DNA from: JBHJGP01 sp050331695
Lineage (GTDB): Bacteria; Pseudomonadota; Alphaproteobacteria; Geminicoccales; Geminicoccaceae
Assembly (NCBI GenBank): GCA_050331695.1
Contig: JBHJGP010000009.1
Location: 1 to 64,000, forward strand
DNA length: 64,000 nucleotides
Direction of reading: 5' to 3'
Below are positions 61,844-64,000 of the stretch, one piece after another. The notes beneath the pieces are model-generated. The model saw only the letters and a program-made list of their open reading frames with translations, made no database searches and was not told the origin of the DNA. A program made the position numbers and the translations under genes. The number at the start of each line of letters is the position of its first letter. Within the stretch, counting starts at the first letter, position 1.

Positions 61844-63131
61844 CCAATACCGCCGCAAGACTGGGCCAGGCGGCACGGACTGTCTGAGCCCGCTCATCGG
61901 GTTTAAGTGAGCCGAGGAGGCCGACAAAACGGCTGAGCTCACCGATGAACCGCGCGGCGACGGCGATGGCCAAGAGTTCCCAGAAGGCAAAGACGAGAAG
62001 ACCGATACCAAGCGCGGCCACCGCCCAGAGGTGAGCGCGAACCAGGTGCCGGCGCTTGGTGTCGGCTGTTGCCCGGGCGATCAGTACCGCATTCACATGG
62101 TAGATCGCGAATGTGGGTAGTAGGCCAATGAGGATCGCGATCGCGGGCTCGAATTCCGCGCCGAAGACCAGCGGGACCATCCAGGGCGAAAGGCTTAGGC
62201 ACGCAATCGCGCCGCCGAGTGCCAGGCAGCTGATCAGCGCGATATCGGCGCCCAGCGGCGGGGTCTCGCCGAGCGCGAAAGCCCGGGCATAGCGAGGCAG
62301 GGCCGTCTGCTGGAAGGCGTGCGCGAACACCAAGCCAGCACCGATGATACCGCTTGCGAGGGCGTAACGCCCGGCCGAGACATCGTCGAGAACCGTTGCG
62401 ACCACCAGAAGGTCGAGCGTCAACAACGCCTGGGACAAGAGCGTCACCGCCAACAATGGCTTCCCGGCCCGGAACAGGGCCGGGACTTGCAAACGCCATT
62501 CGGTTTCGCGAAGTCGCAATCCCGGCCGGGCCAGCCACCAGCACCAGAGAGCGACGATCAGCCAGGAAAGACTGAAAGCTACCGCCAGATGAGTGGCCTG
62601 AAGGTCATTCTGGGTGGCGATGGCGGCAATGAGAAGGAGATAGACGCCGGGTCGGGCGACCTGGACGGCACCGGCGGAAGCGAACCGGCCGTCGATGATC
62701 AAAAGCCAATCGGTGAGAAGCGCGATGCCGATCACCGACGGCATGACCAGCGCGTTCAGGGTCAAACGGTCGGGCGCAGCGGCGGCGAGAACTGCCAGGG
62801 CCAGGAAGATCGCGGGTACCGCTAGCGCCAGGCGAGTCAGGACATAGGCCTTGGCCAGGGTTGAGCGCTGATCGGGGCGGGCGGCGACCGCTGCCGTGAC
62901 CGCCGGCCGCAGGCCGAACTCGCTGATGTGGGCGACATAGGCCTGAACGCCGATGGCGAAGGCGTAAGCACCAAGTCCGGCGGCACCGACGCTCCGGGCC
63001 GCGACCGTCATCGCGACGAAGGACAGGATGGCGCTGAGCGCACGCGCGCCGCCCAGAAGCGCGGTCGTTCGAAAGCGTTCCTCCCGCCAGAAGCGCGTCG
63101 ACGCCTGGGCGCTCAGGCCGCTTGCGGCCAT
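61818..63131 (-). CDS. Polysaccharide/lipid flippase-type membrane protein
   Basis: A 437-residue polytopic protein with 12 or more hydrophobic segments (for example FVAMTVAARSVGAAGLGAYA, AVTLLSQALLTLDLLVVATV) like Wzx/MOP-type exporters of lipid-linked oligosaccharides. It overlaps the 3' end of the convergent TPR gene by 26 bases and the upstream glycosyltransferase gene by 19. It likely belongs to a surface polysaccharide locus that continues to the right. Confidence 0.85.
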   Translation of the reverse strand: MAASGLSAQASTRFWREERFRTTALLGGARALSAILSFVAMTVAARSVGAAGLGAYAFAIGVQAYVAHISEFGLRPAVTAAVAARPDQRSTLAKAYVLTRLALAVPAIFLALAVLAAAAPDRLTLNALVMPSVIGIALLTDWLLIIDGRFASAGAVQVARPGVYLLLIAAIATQNDLQATHLAVAFSLSWLIVALWCWWLARPGLRLRETEWRLQVPALFRAGKPLLAVTLLSQALLTLDLLVVATVLDDVSAGRYALASGIIGAGLVFAHAFQQTALPRYARAFALGETPPLGADIALISCLALGGAIACLSLSPWMVPLVFGAEFEPAIAILIGLLPTFAIYHVNAVLIARATADTKRRHLVRAHLWAVAALGIGLLVFAFWELLAIAVAARFIGELSRFVGLLGSLKPDERAQTVRAAWPSLAAVLVSGAWLAW

Positions 63132-64000
63132 GATACCCTCTCGTCGAGGGAGCGGTAGACCTGAAGCACCCGGTCCATGATCTGGGCCTCGTCAGGCAAA
63201 CTGACGCTGGCGGCCTGCCCCTGCTCAATGAGCCTCGCCGCCGCCTCGGCCAGGGCCGCGAGATCGAGCGCTTCGGCACTGTCGGTGATGAAACCGGTTC
63301 GTCCGTGGTCAATCCAGGCGCTGACATCGCCAACATCGGTCGTGACGATCATCCGCCCCAGGGCGAGCCCCTCCTTGACGACAGTGGGCGACGCTTCGGA
63401 GCGGCTAGTCACCAGAACGATGCCGTGCTCCTCGATCAGATCGGGAACGCGGTCATGGGCGACCAGCCCGGTGAGCCGGATCCGCCGTTTGTGAGGACTA
63501 GCGACGATCCGGGCCTCGATGGCAGGCCGTGCACCGCCATCGCCGGCGATCGTCAGCCGCCACCTGGTGTCCCGATCGGCGAGCCATTCGAAGGTGTCGA
63601 TGGCGAGCGGCACGTTCTTCACCGGCTCCAAGCGGGCGAGGACCAGGAGAGATCGGGCCCGATCCGCATCCGGCGGCTCACTCGGACCAAAAAGCCGGCT
63701 GTCGAAGGCCGCAGGAATGACCATGGCCCGTTTCAGCGAAGCGGCCGCCACCTCCTCCATCATCGCCTGTTTGTCGCGGCCGCTGACGAAGATCAGCCGG
63801 TCGGCCCGGGCCACGGCGCGATGCTCGAGCCGCTTCAGACCTTGGTGGATGAGCCGGCCCAAGGGCCCCAGCCACAGTTCCAAGACCTTGCCGGTGAGGC
63901 AGTGATAGGTGATGACCACCCGGCCGCGGCTCGGGCTCAAGAGATATTTGGGCCAGGCGCAGTAGTTGCGGTGGACGTGGACGACGTCGTCGCCGGCAAG
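63113..64000 (-). CDS. GT4-type glycosyltransferase, 5' end cut by window edge
   Basis: The frame is open to the window edge at 64000; 295 residues are visible. The C-terminal domain has LLVLARLEPVKNVPLAID, RLTIAGDGGARPAIEARI and SRSEASPTVVKEGLALG, the E-x7-E motif of GT4 retaining glycosyltransferases. The acceptor-domain start lies beyond the window. It probably transfers a sugar to a polysaccharide unit exported by the adjacent flippase. Confidence 0.9.
   Translation of the reverse strand, partial: LAGDDVVHVHRNYCAWPKYLLSPSRGRVVITYHCLTGKVLELWLGPLGRLIHQGLKRLEHRAVARADRLIFVSGRDKQAMMEEVAAASLKRAMVIPAAFDSRLFGPSEPPDADRARSLLVLARLEPVKNVPLAIDTFEWLADRDTRWRLTIAGDGGARPAIEARIVASPHKRRIRLTGLVAHDRVPDLIEEHGIVLVTSRSEASPTVVKEGLALGRMIVTTDVGDVSAWIDHGRTGFITDSAEALDLAALAEAAARLIEQGQAASVSLPDEAQIMDRVLQVYRSLDERVSWPQAA

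Overview
This is a 64 kb stretch of GC-rich DNA from an alphaproteobacterium, probably of the Rhodospirillales type. That placement is inferred from gene content and order: ubiK-lgt-midA-pgeF followed by regB/regA, rsmE-ubiA, ycjX/ycjF, a SUF operon led by an Rrf2 regulator, and a phasin. No rRNA, CRISPR array, prophage or intact insertion sequence was seen. One tRNA gene (Ser-GCU) is present. A SulP transporter gene runs off the left edge and a glycosyltransferase gene off the right edge.

Left region, about 1-6000 (all minus strand): a sulfide/sulfane-sulfur operon. It holds a Crp/Fnr-type regulator, a small DUF2892 membrane protein, two YeeE/YedE-type half transporters, a persulfide-dioxygenase-like metallo-hydrolase, a DUF442-sulfide:quinone oxidoreductase fusion broken by one in-frame amber codon, and SulP.

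About 6050-23200: a low-oxygen/dormancy island. It contains a frameshifted Hsp20 remnant, hypE-hypD-hypC-hypF, a GH65 phosphorylase, a beta-phosphoglucomutase/trehalose-phosphatase fusion, phosphoenolpyruvate synthase, and a complete group 3b-type bidirectional [NiFe]-hydrogenase operon with its protease and an unusually short HypA. FNR/FixK-type palindromes (TTGA-N6-TCAA) sit in front of the hydrogenase operon, between ppsA and the trehalose/hyp operon, and in front of the Hsp20 remnant. The regulator gene at 5307-5966 has the FNR-like recognition residues E..SR. The gene set closely resembles the DosR hypoxia regulon of mycobacteria as I recall it, here apparently under an FNR-type regulator.

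About 23400-33400: tRNA-Ser, a YbaK deacylase, an acetolactate-synthase-like TPP enzyme, two tandem MlaC-like periplasmic proteins, an inositol-type cluster (Gfo/Idh dehydrogenase divergent from iolD-iolE), a Phd/VapC toxin-antitoxin pair with a palindromic operator, a small secreted protein and a fatty acid desaturase.

About 33400-45600: adenine deaminase, two lipid-modified or secreted unknowns, a double-CDGSH protein, Ppx/GppA phosphatase, RlmE, a very acidic small protein, a coiled-coil secreted protein, a GT39-like membrane glycosyltransferase, a response regulator with a degenerate GGDEF domain and a leader hairpin that covers its ribosome binding site, a phasin with a TetR regulator, proC, ybjN and ubiK.

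About 45600-64000: housekeeping genes lgt, midA-like, pgeF, the RegB/RegA redox two-component system, rsmE, ubiA and ycjX/ycjF; then the minus-strand operon Rrf2 regulator-sufB-sufC-sufD-sufS-sufT with a lipoprotein gene; then a TPR protein and the start of a polysaccharide locus (flippase, glycosyltransferase). RegB/RegA, the FNR-type sites and the hydrogenase together suggest a facultative organism that meets redox and oxygen shifts.
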